64,000 nt of DNA from the NCBI GenBank assembly GCA_013377075.1, contig JACABD010000002.1, forward strand, positions 1 through 64,000, written 5' to 3'. The notes beneath the pieces were generated by a model. It saw only the letters and a program-made list of their open reading frames with translations, was not told the DNA's origin and did no database searches. Below are positions 10,122 to 21,370 of this stretch, in pieces. How positions within the stretch are numbered: position 1 is the first letter of the stretch; every line of letters starts with the position of its first letter. Source of the DNA: Geobacteraceae bacterium (GTDB lineage: Bacteria > Desulfobacterota > Desulfuromonadia > Geobacterales > DSM-12255). The position numbers and the translations under genes were made by a program.

Positions 10122-11273
10122 GTGGATACAACTCTTAACCTCAAGCATATCATTGACCAGATCGTCAAAGAGAAGAGTATTGACAAGGCGATTGTAATCG
10201 AGGCTCTTGAGCAGGCAGTCTTGACCGCTGCTAATAAAAAATTCCGTAATACCAGGGATTTGGAGGCTCATTTCAACACGGATATATGTGAAGTTGAGCT
10301 TTTCGAGTTTGTAGAGGTTGTTGAGGACGTTGAGGACTCCTACAAGCAGATTACACTTGAAGAGGCGCAGGAACAGGATCCTGAAGTCGAAATCGGCGAC
10401 GTTATCGGTATGAAGCTTCCATCCAGCGAGTTTTCAAGAATAGCCGCCCAGACAGCTAAACAGGTAATTATCCAGCGTGTTCGTGAAGCTGAAAGAGAGA
10501 CTATATTCAATGAGTTCAAGGACCGCGTCGGCGAGCTTATCAACGGACTTGTACGCCGTTTTGAAAAAGGTGATCTTGTAATAGATCTTGGCCGTGTTGA
10601 AGCAGTTCTGCATCACAAGGAACTTGCTCCGCGCGAGGTCTATCGCCAGGGTGACAGAATAAAGGCTCTTATTACTGACATTCGTATGACCACCAAAGGG
10701 CCGCAGATACTGCTTTCAAGGACTGCACCGGCAATGCTGGCAAAGCTTTTTGAGGCTGAAGTCCCTGAAGTTGCCGAAGGGATTGTCGAAATCATGAATG
10801 TTGTCCGCGAGCCTGGTAGCCGTGCAAAAATTGCCGTTTATTCAAATGATTCTGATGTCGATCCGGTCGGGGCATGTGTCGGTATGCGTGGTAGCCGTGT
10901 TCAGAATGTTGTGTCAGAACTCCGTGGTGAAAAAATCGATATTATTCCATGGACAGAAGATGTTGCCCGTTTTGCCTGTAATGCACTCTCTCCTGCAACT
11001 GTTTCCAAGGTTTTTGTCGAGGATGAAAATCGCGCAATGGAGATCATCGTTCCTGACGACCAGCTTTCACTGGCTATCGGCAAGCGGGGCCAGAATGTAA
11101 GGCTTGCTGCCAAGCTGACAGGCTGGAGAATAGATATCAAGAGTGAAACCCGCCAGGCTGAAGCCGAGCTTCTCCAGTACTCCTCTTTTGACGGGTCTGC
11201 TGATGAAGTGGAAGAGGTTGCTCCGGAAGAAGCCGCTCCTGTTGTCGAAGTTGCTGAGCCGGAGGAAATTTAA
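10122..11273 (+). CDS. nusA: transcription termination/antitermination protein NusA
   Basis: S1-KH-KH architecture (GACVGMRGSRVQNVVSELRGEKIDIIPW; LAIGKRGQNVRLAAKLTGWRIDI). Confidence 0.96.
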   Translation: MDTTLNLKHIIDQIVKEKSIDKAIVIEALEQAVLTAANKKFRNTRDLEAHFNTDICEVELFEFVEVVEDVEDSYKQITLEEAQEQDPEVEIGDVIGMKLPSSEFSRIAAQTAKQVIIQRVREAERETIFNEFKDRVGELINGLVRRFEKGDLVIDLGRVEAVLHHKELAPREVYRQGDRIKALITDIRMTTKGPQILLSRTAPAMLAKLFEAEVPEVAEGIVEIMNVVREPGSRAKIAVYSNDSDVDPVGACVGMRGSRVQNVVSELRGEKIDIIPWTEDVARFACNALSPATVSKVFVEDENRAMEIIVPDDQLSLAIGKRGQNVRLAAKLTGWRIDIKSETRQAEAELLQYSSFDGSADEVEEVAPEEAAPVVEVAEPEEI

Positions 11274-11276
11274 GGG

Positions 11277-11870
11277 GTGCCAAATACCGATCCTTTGAGA
11301 AGCTGCCTGGGGTGCCGGAAGGTAATGCCCAAGCAGGAGCTTCTTCGCTTTGTTCTTGATCCTGAGGGGGGGCTTTTCCCTGATGTGTCAAGAAAACTGC
11401 CGGGTCGTGGGGCATATACCTGTTTCAGCGCAACCTGCCTTGATGCAGCGCTGAAAAAAAAGCAGTTTGGAAGATCCTTCAAGCAGGAAGTCAGGATCCC
11501 ATCTTCCCCAGAGTTGACTGCACTGATTGTCAGGCTCCTGGAAGATAGGATCATTTCGACACTTGCTCTTGCAAACAAGGCAGGCAAGGCAGTTTCAGGC
11601 AGTGACACTGTCATGGAAACACTGAAGAAGGGTAGTGCAAAAATATTGATTTTGGCAGAAGATATATCTGTTGAGAGCGCGGCTAAATTTACTGCTGTTG
11701 CTCAAAAGACAGGGGTGGAAATGTACCGTTTTTCAATCAAGGAGCGACTTGGATCGCCCCTTGGTAAAGATATACGGACTGCAGTAGCAGTTCAAAAGAG
11801 CTCTTTTGCAGAGTCTCTGCAGACTGATTTGAAAAGATACTGGAACTTCTTCGAGGGAGGGGCGAACTAA
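11277..11870 (+). CDS. YlxR (DUF448) / L7Ae-like (YlxQ) fusion protein
   Basis: [18 protein letters not shown] and GRGAYTC (YlxR) followed by an L7Ae-like domain; between nusA and infB; GTG start. Confidence 0.85.
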   Translation: MPNTDPLRSCLGCRKVMPKQELLRFVLDPEGGLFPDVSRKLPGRGAYTCFSATCLDAALKKKQFGRSFKQEVRIPSSPELTALIVRLLEDRIISTLALANKAGKAVSGSDTVMETLKKGSAKILILAEDISVESAAKFTAVAQKTGVEMYRFSIKERLGSPLGKDIRTAVAVQKSSFAESLQTDLKRYWNFFEGGAN

Positions 11871-11872
11871 TA

Positions 11873-14632
11873 ATGAGCAAGATTCGTGTACATGAGCTTG
11901 CGCAGAAGATGGGAATTGAGAACAAGGAACTTATTGTCAAACTTAAGGCGATGGGCGTTGAGATCAGTAACCATATGGCTGCCATAGATGAAGATGTAGC
12001 AAAAAAGCTCCAGGCACCTGCAACTGTCACCATGACAGTCAAGGATGTCTCCCAGGAAGAGACCAGGGTCACCTCTACAGTTATAAGACGCCGTGCAAAG
12101 GTTGTTGAAACCCAGGTTGAGGTAGCAGCTGAAGTGGTTGAAGTGGCTGAAAAACCTCAGCCAAAGGAACTTCTTACTGAGCCTGCTCCTGTTAAAGAGG
12201 AAACTCCTGAAGTTAAGCCTGTTGTAGCGACTGCTGTAAAACAGCCAGAAGCTGTACAGCCAGAAAAGGCTGAGGAAAAGCCTGTCCAGCCCAAAGCTGC
12301 GCCAGTGCCGGAAGAACCGCAAAAAGCTACTGCAAATCGTGCCGTAATACTTGGCCGCGTTGAGCTTCCTCCCGTACATAAGCCCCAGCCGCGCAATCAG
12401 GATAGAAATGCTGGCACATCTTCAGATAGGCCTGCTGAGAGACCTGCCCAGCGTCGTGAAGTAATCCCGCAGCAGGGGAGAACTGAAAGACCGGCTCCAA
12501 ATCGTGACAGAGCAGCTCCTGGTGGTGCTCCCGGGCAGACTCGTCCTCCATTCCAGAGACCGGGAAGTGCACCTGGATCCAGACCGGATCAACAGTTTGC
12601 CAAGCCTTCGGTCCAGCCAGCTGCTATTGCGCCTCCTGGCGCAGATGACCGCAAAGGTGTCCGTAAAGGACCACCAAAGAGCGGCCCATCCGGTGATTCT
12701 CGTCCTGTAAAAAAAGCTGTTGTACCTGATAAGCGTAAGGAACTTCTTCTCAGAGACGAAATTGCAGAAAAACGCGAACGGGTTTTTGAGCCTGGTAGAA
12801 GTAGTAAAGGTAAAAAGAAGCATCATAAGCAAGAGCGTGCTTCTGAAGGGAAAAAGACCGAGATTACTACTCCGAAGGCAATCAAGCGTATTATCAAGAT
12901 GAGTGAAACCATTACTGTCGGTGAGCTTGCCAAACGGATGGGTATCAAGGCAAACGAACTTATCAGGGCGCTGATGAAGATGGGGCTTATGGCTACCATT
13001 AACCATCCACTTGATCTTGATACAGCAACACTGCTTGCCAATGATTTTGCATTCGAAGTAGAGAATGTAGCAGTGGATCTTGATGAAATTCTTGAGTCTA
13101 TTCCGGATACACCGGAATCGCTCCAGGTCCGCCCACCTGTTGTAACCATAATGGGTCACGTTGACCATGGTAAAACATCACTTCTTGATGCTATCCGTGA
13201 AGCAAATGTCATTGCCGGTGAGGCTGGCGGCATAACCCAGCATATCGGTGCATACGATGTTGAGCTTAACGGCAGGAAAATTACCTTCCTCGATACTCCG
13301 GGTCACGAAGCGTTTACTGCAATGCGTGCCCGTGGTGCCAAGGTTACCGATATAGTTGTCCTTGTAGTAGCTGCTGATGACGGTGTCATGCCGCAGACCA
13401 AAGAGGCTATCAATCACTCCAAAGCTGCCGGTGTTCCTATTATTGTTGCTATTAACAAGATTGACAAGCCTGATGCCAAACCGGAACGGGTTAAGCAGGA
13501 ACTTACGGAGCAGGGGGTTGTTGCAGAAGAGTGGGGCGGCGATACTACAATGGTCGAAGTCTCTGCCAAGAAGAGACTGAACCTTGATGCTCTGCTTGAG
13601 ATGATTCTGCTCCAAGCTGATGTAATGGATCTTAAGGCAAACCCTGATAAGGCTGCCAAAGGGACTGTTGTAGAGGGTAAGCTGGACAAGGGGAGAGGGC
13701 CTGTTGCAACAGTGCTTGTACAGGATGGAACTCTGAAAACAGGCGATTATTGTGTTGTCGGTATCCATTCAGGCCGTGTCCGCGCAATGCAGAATGACCG
13801 TGGTGAGAAGGTTCTTGAGGCAAGTCCGTCCATGCCTGTTGAGCTGATCGGTCTCTCCGGTGTTCCTGATGCAGGTGATGTATTTGTGGCCATGAAGGAT
13901 GAGCGTCAGGCCAAGGAGATTGCAACACTTCGTCAGATCAAGCAGCGTGAGGTTGAATTTGCCAAACACTCCAAGCTCTCTCTTGAAGATCTCTACTCCA
14001 AGATTCAGGCCGGTGAAGTCAAGGATCTCAATGTTATTGTCAAGGGTGATGTTCAGGGCTCTGTCGAGGCAGTCGGCGAATCGCTGCGTAAACTCTCCAC
14101 CTCGGCTGTAAGACTTAACGTTCTTCACTCGGCTGTTGGTGCGGTTACTGAGACAGACGTAAACCTTGCTTCTGCTTCCAATGCAATTATTATCGGCTTC
14201 AATGTTCGTCCGGAAGTCAAGGCCCAGGCCCATGCCGAGAAGGAAGGGGTCGATATACGGCTCTACAGCATCATTTACAATGCTGTAGAAGATGTTAAAA
14301 AGGCGATGGAAGGGCTTCTTTCCCCTGTATTCAAGGAGAAATATCTCGGCAGGGCCGAAGTCAGGGAAGTATTCTCCGTCCCTAAAATCGGTAATGTTGC
14401 CGGATGTTACGTTCAGGACGGCAAGGTTGTGCGTAATGCCCAGGTTCGTCTCCTCAGGGACAATATTGTTATCTACGAAGGGAAGATGTCGAGCCTTCGC
14501 AGATTCAAGGATGATGTGAAGGAAGCCGCAAGCGGTTATGAATGCGGTATAGGCCTTGAGAACTACAACGACATCAAGCAGGGCGATATAATAGAAGCCT
14601 TTGAGATGGAAAAAACAGCAGCTACTTTGTAA
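11873..14632 (+). CDS. infB: translation initiation factor IF-2
   Basis: [17 protein letters not shown]1, [12 protein letters not shown] motifs; long low-complexity N-terminal linker. Confidence 0.97.
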   Translation: MSKIRVHELAQKMGIENKELIVKLKAMGVEISNHMAAIDEDVAKKLQAPATVTMTVKDVSQEETRVTSTVIRRRAKVVETQVEVAAEVVEVAEKPQPKELLTEPAPVKEETPEVKPVVATAVKQPEAVQPEKAEEKPVQPKAAPVPEEPQKATANRAVILGRVELPPVHKPQPRNQDRNAGTSSDRPAERPAQRREVIPQQGRTERPAPNRDRAAPGGAPGQTRPPFQRPGSAPGSRPDQQFAKPSVQPAAIAPPGADDRKGVRKGPPKSGPSGDSRPVKKAVVPDKRKELLLRDEIAEKRERVFEPGRSSKGKKKHHKQERASEGKKTEITTPKAIKRIIKMSETITVGELAKRMGIKANELIRALMKMGLMATINHPLDLDTATLLANDFAFEVENVAVDLDEILESIPDTPESLQVRPPVVTIMGHVDHGKTSLLDAIREANVIAGEAGGITQHIGAYDVELNGRKITFLDTPGHEAFTAMRARGAKVTDIVVLVVAADDGVMPQTKEAINHSKAAGVPIIVAINKIDKPDAKPERVKQELTEQGVVAEEWGGDTTMVEVSAKKRLNLDALLEMILLQADVMDLKANPDKAAKGTVVEGKLDKGRGPVATVLVQDGTLKTGDYCVVGIHSGRVRAMQNDRGEKVLEASPSMPVELIGLSGVPDAGDVFVAMKDERQAKEIATLRQIKQREVEFAKHSKLSLEDLYSKIQAGEVKDLNVIVKGDVQGSVEAVGESLRKLSTSAVRLNVLHSAVGAVTETDVNLASASNAIIIGFNVRPEVKAQAHAEKEGVDIRLYSIIYNAVEDVKKAMEGLLSPVFKEKYLGRAEVREVFSVPKIGNVAGCYVQDGKVVRNAQVRLLRDNIVIYEGKMSSLRRFKDDVKEAASGYECGIGLENYNDIKQGDIIEAFEMEKTAATL

Positions 14633-14655
14633 TTGCAGATTAAGGTTTAAATCAT

Positions 14656-15024
14656 ATGTACAAACGTTCAGAAAAAGTTTCCGAGGCAATACACGAAGAG
14701 GTTTCCAAACTCCTTATCAAAGGGGTGAAGGATCCACGGGTCGGCTTTGTTACTATAACCGGTGTCAAGATGACAGATGATCTCCGTCTGGCAACAATAT
14801 ACTTCTCCTCTATCGGTACAGAAGAGGAGAAGAAAGATACTGAAACCGGTCTTAACAGTGCCAAGGGTTTTATTCGTCGTGAAGTTGGCAAAGTACTTAA
14901 GATGCGTTTTGTCCCTGACATAATCTTCAGGTATGACGCGGCTATTGAGTATGGCAACCATATAGAAAATATTTTGAAGCAGATCCATGACACGGATGAG
15001 AATAATGCTGAAGAAAATCAATGA
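14656..15024 (+). CDS. rbfA: ribosome-binding factor A
   Basis: RbfA-like length and sequence, downstream of infB. Confidence 0.93.
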   Translation: MYKRSEKVSEAIHEEVSKLLIKGVKDPRVGFVTITGVKMTDDLRLATIYFSSIGTEEEKKDTETGLNSAKGFIRREVGKVLKMRFVPDIIFRYDAAIEYGNHIENILKQIHDTDENNAEENQ

Positions 15025-15955
15025 ACTGATATCTGCAGGAAGTTCATTTCTCATAACCACCCATGAGAGTCCGGATGGCGATGCAGTAGGTTCTTCACTG
15101 GCACTTGCCAACTATCTACGCGAGATCGGCAAGGATGTTGTTGTCCATTTTTGTGACCCGGTTCCTGAACTTTACAGGTTTCTGCCAATGGCAGATCAGG
15201 TATGTGCAACCATCCCGGACCGTTATTTTGATCTCTGCTTTGTGCTTGATGTCGGTGAGTTCAGGCGCGCAGGCAAGCAGATTGCCGACTGCAAACGAAT
15301 CGGTTCATTCATTAATCTTGATCATCATAAGACCAGTGAGCTTTTTGGGCTTGTAAATCTTATAGATGTCAAAGCTGCTGCAACCGGAGTTCTAATTTAC
15401 CGGCTCATAAATGATGCCGGTGGTGAAATATCCCTTGCAACGGCAACCTGTATCTATGTTGCGCTGCTTACTGACACTGGTTCCTTCCGTTACTCCAACT
15501 CCAACCCGGAATCCTTTTCAGCCGCTGGTGAGATGATAGCAAAAGGGGTCAATGCCTGGGATATCTCTTCACGTCTTTATGAGAGTCAGCCCCGCGCCAG
15601 AATTGAACTGCTTTCCCTTGCTCTGGCGACACTTGCTTTCTCCGATTGCGGACGCTTTGCGTCGATATCGGTTACTCTTGATATGTATGAAAAGACCGGC
15701 ACAGATGCCGAGCTTACAGATGGTTTTGTGAATTATCCCCGTTCGGTCAGGGGGGTAGAGGTTGCAATCTTCTTCCGGCAGACTTCTGAAAACAGTGTAA
15801 AAGTAGGTTTCCGTTCCAAGGGTGCTGTTGATGTTTCTCGCCTTGCAGAAGGTTTTGGCGGTGGCGGCCACCACAATGCTGCCGGATGCAATGTAGACGG
15901 AACAATTGCTGAAGTCCGTGAAAAGGTTTTCTCCCATATAAAGGCTATTCTATAG
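15005..15955 (+). CDS. nrnA: DHH/DHHA1 phosphoesterase, NrnA-like oligoribonuclease/pAp phosphatase
   Basis: THESPDGDAVGSSLAL, NLDHHKTSE, GGGGHHNAAG motifs; start at ATG 15005. Confidence 0.88.
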   Translation: MLKKINELISAGSSFLITTHESPDGDAVGSSLALANYLREIGKDVVVHFCDPVPELYRFLPMADQVCATIPDRYFDLCFVLDVGEFRRAGKQIADCKRIGSFINLDHHKTSELFGLVNLIDVKAAATGVLIYRLINDAGGEISLATATCIYVALLTDTGSFRYSNSNPESFSAAGEMIAKGVNAWDISSRLYESQPRARIELLSLALATLAFSDCGRFASISVTLDMYEKTGTDAELTDGFVNYPRSVRGVEVAIFFRQTSENSVKVGFRSKGAVDVSRLAEGFGGGGHHNAAGCNVDGTIAEVREKVFSHIKAIL

Positions 15956-16896
15956 TGATTGACGGTTTTCTTGTTGTTGATAAACCCATCGGCATTACCT
16001 CCCATGATGTAGTCGCAATTCTCAGACGCACCCTCTCTCAAAAAAAGATCGGACATACCGGTACGCTTGATCCATTTGCAACAGGGGTTCTGCCCATTGC
16101 GCTGGGTGAGGGTACCAAAGCGATTCCTTATCTTGACGAGTCTATCAAAGAGTATAAGGCTCTTTTGCGGCTCGGCGTCAGTACGGATACTCTAGATCTG
16201 ACAGGGACTGTTATTGCGCAAAGAGATACCGGTCATCTTCGTCCTGAGGATATTCAAGGGATCATCCCCGCATTTATTGGGAGTATCTGTCAGATTCCAC
16301 CAATGTATTCGGCAGTGAAGCAGGGGGGGGTACCGCTCTACAAGCTAGCCAGAAAAGGTGAGACAGTTGAGCGCAAGGAGAGGTTAATAGAGATTCATTC
16401 TCTGGTAGTAGACCGGATAACTCTTCCCGATGTGGCCATAACTGTTCGCTGCTCAAAAGGGACTTATGTCCGGACACTGGCAGAAGATATCGGTGAAGCG
16501 CTTGGTGTAGGGGCTCACCTGACAGAGCTTCGCAGAACCGCCAGCGGGACATTTGTCCAGGCCGCTTCGCTGACACTTGATGAGTTGTCTTCTCTGTCAA
16601 TGGATGAATTAACTAATTCCAGGGTGGTAAGTATCAGAAGTGCTCTTGACCACCTAACCGAACTTGAGCTTAGCGAGAGCGGTTGCAAGCGGTTGAGAAA
16701 TGGTATTGCTCCGACGTTAGCCGATCTTTTGAGTGTTAATCCGGGTCAGTTGCATCAAGGTAGAGTCAAGTTGATTTTTGATGGTGTTCTACAGGCCGTA
16801 GCTGATCTATCAATTTCAGAAACTTCTTCCGAAGCCGTTAACATTAAGCTTGTACGGGTATTTAACCTGCTTTCTCCTTTACATCCGCAGGTTTAG
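15955..16896 (+). CDS. truB: tRNA pseudouridine(55) synthase TruB
   Basis: GHTGTLDPFATGVLP catalytic motif; GTG start. Confidence 0.95.
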   Translation: MIDGFLVVDKPIGITSHDVVAILRRTLSQKKIGHTGTLDPFATGVLPIALGEGTKAIPYLDESIKEYKALLRLGVSTDTLDLTGTVIAQRDTGHLRPEDIQGIIPAFIGSICQIPPMYSAVKQGGVPLYKLARKGETVERKERLIEIHSLVVDRITLPDVAITVRCSKGTYVRTLAEDIGEALGVGAHLTELRRTASGTFVQAASLTLDELSSLSMDELTNSRVVSIRSALDHLTELELSESGCKRLRNGIAPTLADLLSVNPGQLHQGRVKLIFDGVLQAVADLSISETSSEAVNIKLVRVFNLLSPLHPQV

Positions 16897-16926
16897 TGTG
16901 TTATAAAAAGAATCCACAAAAGTGGC

Positions 16927-16948
16927 TGTATTTTATATTTAAAATACA
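16927..16948 (+). promoter_or_regulatory. hairpin in rpsO 5' leader
   Basis: TGTATTTTA-TATT-TAAAATACA perfect 9-bp inverted repeat just upstream of the rpsO SD. Confidence 0.4.
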
Positions 16949-16973
16949 AATTTCATAAAAGGAGGTGTAACTG

Positions 16974-17240
16974 ATGTTGGCTACAGACAAGAAGCAGGAG
17001 ATCATTAACTGCAACAAGCTGCATGAAAGCGATACCGGTTCTCCGGAGGTTCAGATTGCGATTCTTACCGAGCGCATAATTTATTTGACTGAACACTTCA
17101 AGACCCACAAAAAAGATCATCACAGTCGTCGTGGTCTTTTGAAAATAGTTGGCCAAAGACGTCGTCTGCTCGACTACGTTAAAGGTAAAAGCGTAGACCG
17201 TTACAAGAGCATCATTGAAAAGCTCGGAATACGCAGGTAG
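16974..17240 (+). CDS. rpsO: 30S ribosomal protein S15
   Basis: Canonical S15 ([16 protein letters not shown]...[20 protein letters not shown]). Confidence 0.97.
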   Translation: MLATDKKQEIINCNKLHESDTGSPEVQIAILTERIIYLTEHFKTHKKDHHSRRGLLKIVGQRRRLLDYVKGKSVDRYKSIIEKLGIRR

Positions 17241-17245
17241 TAGTT

Positions 17246-17286
17246 GGCAATATGCCCCAGGTGGGGCATATTGCCTTGTTTTTTTA
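17246..17286 (+). terminator. intrinsic terminator after rpsO
   Basis: GGCAATATGCCCC-AGGT-GGGGCATATTGCC followed by T-rich tract. Confidence 0.85.
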
Positions 17287-17294
17287 ACACTTAC

Positions 17295-17369
17295 TGTTGG
17301 GGGCGTGGATAAATGAGCTAAACTCTGTTTAGCTTTTTTCTCGACGGCCCCAACACCTGGTATCAGGTG
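17295..17369 (+). promoter_or_regulatory. structured pnp 5' leader
   Basis: Outer stem TGTTGGGG/CCCCAACA enclosing AGCTAAAC-TCT-GTTTAGCT hairpin with T-tract, then CACCTG-GTAT-CAGGTG hairpin abutting the SD. Confidence 0.55.
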
Positions 17370-17383
17370 AGGAGATTCAAAAG

Positions 17384-19477
17384 ATGGCAAAACAAACCGT
17401 AGAAGTCGAATTCGGAGGACGTACCCTTTCGATTGAAACCGGACGCATGGCAAAGCAGGCAAATGGTTCAGTTGTAGTCAGAAGTGGTGACACAATTGTT
17501 CTGGTAACTGCTGTAGCATCAAAATCAATCAAGGAAGGGCAGGATTTTTTCCCGCTCACCGTAAACTATCAGGAAAAGGCCTATGCAGGCGGAAAGATTC
17601 CAGGTGGTTTTTTCAAGCGCGAAGCACGCCCATCTGATAATGAAACATTGACATGTCGTCTCATTGACAGACCGATTCGTCCACTTTTTCCGGAAACATT
17701 CCTCAATGACACCCAGATTATGGCTACTGTCATATCTGCTGACAAGGACAACGATCCAGGGATCCTCTCTATGATCGGCGCTTCAGCTGCTCTTGAGGTT
17801 TCTGATATTCCGTTTTTTGGACCTATTGCCGGCGTAAAGGTTGGACGTGTGGATGGTCAGTTTATAGCCAACCCAACAGCCGAGCAGCTTGAACTGAGTG
17901 ATATGGAAATTGTTGTCGCAGCCAGTCGTGATGCAATCTGCATGGTGGAAGGGGGCGCAAAAGTTCTTTCTGAAGACGTATTACTTGATGCTATCTTCTT
18001 CGGGCACAAGGCAATACAGCCTATTCTCGATGCCCAGGAAGAGCTTAAGGCAAAGGCCGGGGTTGCAAAGCGTGAAGTTATTGAGCCTGTTATTGATGTT
18101 GAACTCAAGTCAAAAGTTCAGGATCTTGCCTACTCTGGTATTTCAGATGCGGTTAGAATCAAGTCCAAGCAGGAGCGTCATAAAGCCATTGCTACTGTTA
18201 TTGATGAGACTATCGCAGCTCTTTCTGCTGAATATGAAGGTAAAGGCAAGCTAATCAAGGGTTTTATCGGTGATTTTGAATATGAGCTTGTCCGCAGAAA
18301 TATTACTAAAGACGGTGAGCGTATTGATGGCCGTGATACTAAGACAATCAGACCGATAACCAATGAAGTTTCCATACTTCCACGGGCCCATGGTTCAGCA
18401 CTCTTTACTCGTGGCGAAACCCAGGCTCTTGTCGCTGCGACACTTGGCACATCCTACGATGAGCAGAGAATTGATTCGCTTTACGGTGAGTCCAAGAAAC
18501 GTTTCCTTCTTCATTATAACTTCCCTCCATTTTCAGTTGGCGAGACCAGTTTCCGCCTTGGACCAGGTAGAAGGGAGATAGGTCACGGCGCACTTGCAGA
18601 GCGCGCACTCTCAGCAGTTCTTCCGGCCCACGACAGCTTTCCTTATACAATCCGAATAGTTTCGGATACTCTTGAAAGTAATGGTTCATCTTCAATGGCA
18701 GCTGTTTGCGGTGGCTCACTCTCCATGATGGATGCCGGTATTCCTATCAAAGCTCCTGTTGCAGGTATTGCCATGGGTCTTATCAAGGAAGGGGATGATA
18801 TCGCAATCCTCTCTGACATTCTTGGTGATGAAGATCACCTCGGCGATATGGACTTCAAGGTTGCCGGTACTGCTGAAGGTATTACGGCACTACAGATGGA
18901 CATCAAGATAACCGGTGTATCAAGAGATATCATGAAGAAAGCCCTTGAGCAGGCTCGTGAAGGGCGTCTGCATATTCTCGGCAAGATGGCTGAAACTCTT
19001 GCTGCTACCCGCGCAGACCTTTCAACATTTGCTCCGCGGATTACTACTATCTTTGTTAAGACTGACAAAATACGCGATGTTATCGGTACTGGCGGCAAAA
19101 ACATCCGCAACATTACCGAGACTACCGGTGTTGTTGTTGATATCGACGATACCGGCCGCATTAACATCGCCAGCAGCGACAAGGCCGCATGTGATCTTGC
19201 TATCAAGATGATTCGCGACCTTACTGCAGAGGCAGAAGAAGGGAAGCTCTACGAAGGGACAGTCAAGAAAATCATGGATTTTGGCGCATTTGTCGAGATC
19301 TTTCCAGGGACTGACGGCCTTGTTCATATTTCAGAGCTGGATACTGAACGAGTCAAGAATGTTTCTGATGTTCTCAAAGAGGGTGACAAGGTGCTTGTCA
19401 AGTGTATCGGTATTGACAAACAGGGGAAGATCAAGCTCTCCCGTAAGGAAGCGATGGGCGCTGCCCAGGCTGAATAA
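17384..19477 (+). CDS. pnp: polyribonucleotide nucleotidyltransferase
   Basis: Two RNase PH domains, KH ([12 protein letters not shown]), S1 domain. Confidence 0.97.
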   Translation: MAKQTVEVEFGGRTLSIETGRMAKQANGSVVVRSGDTIVLVTAVASKSIKEGQDFFPLTVNYQEKAYAGGKIPGGFFKREARPSDNETLTCRLIDRPIRPLFPETFLNDTQIMATVISADKDNDPGILSMIGASAALEVSDIPFFGPIAGVKVGRVDGQFIANPTAEQLELSDMEIVVAASRDAICMVEGGAKVLSEDVLLDAIFFGHKAIQPILDAQEELKAKAGVAKREVIEPVIDVELKSKVQDLAYSGISDAVRIKSKQERHKAIATVIDETIAALSAEYEGKGKLIKGFIGDFEYELVRRNITKDGERIDGRDTKTIRPITNEVSILPRAHGSALFTRGETQALVAATLGTSYDEQRIDSLYGESKKRFLLHYNFPPFSVGETSFRLGPGRREIGHGALAERALSAVLPAHDSFPYTIRIVSDTLESNGSSSMAAVCGGSLSMMDAGIPIKAPVAGIAMGLIKEGDDIAILSDILGDEDHLGDMDFKVAGTAEGITALQMDIKITGVSRDIMKKALEQAREGRLHILGKMAETLAATRADLSTFAPRITTIFVKTDKIRDVIGTGGKNIRNITETTGVVVDIDDTGRINIASSDKAACDLAIKMIRDLTAEAEEGKLYEGTVKKIMDFGAFVEIFPGTDGLVHISELDTERVKNVSDVLKEGDKVLVKCIGIDKQGKIKLSRKEAMGAAQAE

Positions 19478-19496
19478 AATCTATATTTATTGCTTT

Positions 19497-19526
19497 GAAA
19501 GGCGGCTTAATAGCCGCCTTTTTTAT
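19497..19526 (+). terminator. intrinsic terminator after pnp
   Basis: AAAGGCGGCT-TAAT-AGCCGCCTTTTTT. Confidence 0.85.
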
Positions 19527-19584
19527 TGAGCAGAAAAAACGACTTGCAGCTTGCGCTATCATATTCTAAAGATATAGTTAACCA

Positions 19585-20841
19585 ATGATAAATAGAACTC
19601 TACTTCCAAATGGCATCAGGGTTATTTCCCAGCGGATTCCCCACGCAGCTTCAGTTACTACCGGTATCTGGGTTGTTGGTGGCTCAAGGCAGGAAACATC
19701 CAACCTGACAGGCATTTCCCATTTCATTGAGCATCTGCTTTTCAAGGGGACCGAAAAGAGGAGCTCTTTTGAAATTGCCTGTGAAATGGATTCCATGGGT
19801 GGATTCCTGAATGCCTTCACAGGCCGCGAATTTGTCTGCTATTACGCAAAGGTGTTGTCCGATTTTTTCCCAAAGACACTTGATCTGCTTGCGGATATCT
19901 TTCTTAACTCCCAATTTCCTGAAACTGAAATAGAAAATGAGCGCAAGGTTATCCTCCAGGAGATAAAAATGCTGGAGGATAATCCTGATGATCAGCTCCA
20001 TGAGCTTTTCCACAGGCTTTTCTGGAAGAGTCATCCCCTTGGGAAGCCTATTATCGGTAGTGCTGAGAGCGTAAAGGGGATGTCAAGGGAGACTCTGCTC
20101 GATTACAAGCGCGATACCTATCTAGGTGGAGATATTATTATCTCAGCTGCCGGTGATCTCGATCATCATCAGCTTGTGGAGATGATTTCCGGATATTTCC
20201 TTTCGATCCCTTCAGGTAGCAGTCGTATAATTACTTCGCCCCCTCTGTATACAAAAAGCTTTTCAAAAGAGCATAGAGATCTTGAGCAGCTTCTTTTTTC
20301 ACTCGGTACCCGTGGACTTCCGCAGAATCACCCAGGTCGTTATGATCTGCTTGTTTTGAATACGATTCTTGGTGGCAGCATGAGTTCAAGACTTTTTCAG
20401 GAAGTCAGGGAGAAGGAGGGGCTTGCCTATTCTATCTATTCATACCCTGAATCCCACTCTGATACCGGAGCATTTGTAATATCTGCGGGAACTACAGCAG
20501 ATCGCTTTTCAATGGTTATGGATATTGTCCTTCGAGAGCTGCGCAGACTTAAGAGTGAGCCTCTCTCCGATGAACTCCTTGCATCAGCAAGGGCGCAGCT
20601 TAAGGGTAATATTCTTCTGTCGCTGGAGAGCAGCGATAATATTATGTCCAAACTTGCTAAAAATGAGATATATTTAGGCGGCTACCAGTCAATCGAGCAG
20701 GTAATTGCTGGTTTCTCAGCTGTTACCGGTGAGACTGTGCTCGATCTATGTAATGAAATATTTGACGAAAACTCATTTACGCTCCAGCTTCTGGGTAATA
20801 TGTCTGATATTTCTTTTGAATCGGTAGACATCACTATTTGA
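19585..20841 (+). CDS. M16-family zinc peptidase
   Basis: HFIEHLLFKG (HxxEH) inverted zinc motif, M16 C-terminal domain. Confidence 0.92.
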   Translation: MINRTLLPNGIRVISQRIPHAASVTTGIWVVGGSRQETSNLTGISHFIEHLLFKGTEKRSSFEIACEMDSMGGFLNAFTGREFVCYYAKVLSDFFPKTLDLLADIFLNSQFPETEIENERKVILQEIKMLEDNPDDQLHELFHRLFWKSHPLGKPIIGSAESVKGMSRETLLDYKRDTYLGGDIIISAAGDLDHHQLVEMISGYFLSIPSGSSRIITSPPLYTKSFSKEHRDLEQLLFSLGTRGLPQNHPGRYDLLVLNTILGGSMSSRLFQEVREKEGLAYSIYSYPESHSDTGAFVISAGTTADRFSMVMDIVLRELRRLKSEPLSDELLASARAQLKGNILLSLESSDNIMSKLAKNEIYLGGYQSIEQVIAGFSAVTGETVLDLCNEIFDENSFTLQLLGNMSDISFESVDITI

Positions 20842-20850
20842 GAAGATGAA

Positions 20851-21306
20851 ATGCAGAATAATTCTATTAAGGTTGCCATAAAACGCATCCGTCCCCAATC
20901 ACAAATCCCATTCCCCTGTTATATGACTTCACATTCGGCCGGTATGGATCTTTATGCAGATCTTGAGGCTGATCTCGTCCTAGATCCAGGCTCGCGGTCT
21001 CTGGTCAGGACAGGAATAGCCATAGCCCTTCCAGACGGTTATGAGGCGCAGATCCGCCCCAGAAGTGGCCTGGCGCTTAAGCATGGCATCTCTCTTGTGA
21101 ACTCTCCTGGCACCATAGACTCTGATTATCGTGGTGAAATTGGCGTTATTGTCATAAATCATGGTGACGAACTATTCCTCATCAAGTCTGGTGAAAGGAT
21201 TGCGCAGATGGTCATTGCCAGGTTTTCCAGGGTCGAATGGCAGGAGGAAGATGAACTTGAATGTTCGGTTCGTGGAGCTGGTGGTTTTGGACATACGGGT
21301 AGGTGA
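20851..21306 (+). CDS. dut: dUTP diphosphatase
   Basis: [42 protein letters not shown] motifs. Confidence 0.95.
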   Translation: MQNNSIKVAIKRIRPQSQIPFPCYMTSHSAGMDLYADLEADLVLDPGSRSLVRTGIAIALPDGYEAQIRPRSGLALKHGISLVNSPGTIDSDYRGEIGVIVINHGDELFLIKSGERIAQMVIARFSRVEWQEEDELECSVRGAGGFGHTGR

Positions 21307-21315
21307 GGCAGGTAA

Positions 21316-21339
21316 AAGGCTGAAGGCTGAAGGTTGAAG
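21316..21339 (+). repeat. short heptanucleotide tandem repeat (AAGGCTG)n
   Basis: AAGGCTG AAGGCTG AAGGTTG AAGG in the dut-peptidase intergenic region. Confidence 0.6.
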
Positions 21340-21370
21340 GAAATTCTTTTTTCGATTTACAGGAGAGCTT

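Noticed and set aside
12422-14689. Long minus-strand ORFs opposite infB (248 aa at 12422-13168, 306 aa at 13769-14689)
   Set aside because: Antisense to a certain IF-2 gene, no recognisable domain; explained by codon bias in the sense gene.
21316-21339. AAGGCTG heptanucleotide repeat as a CRISPR or regulatory array
   Set aside because: Only about three units with no spacers; simple-sequence slippage is enough.
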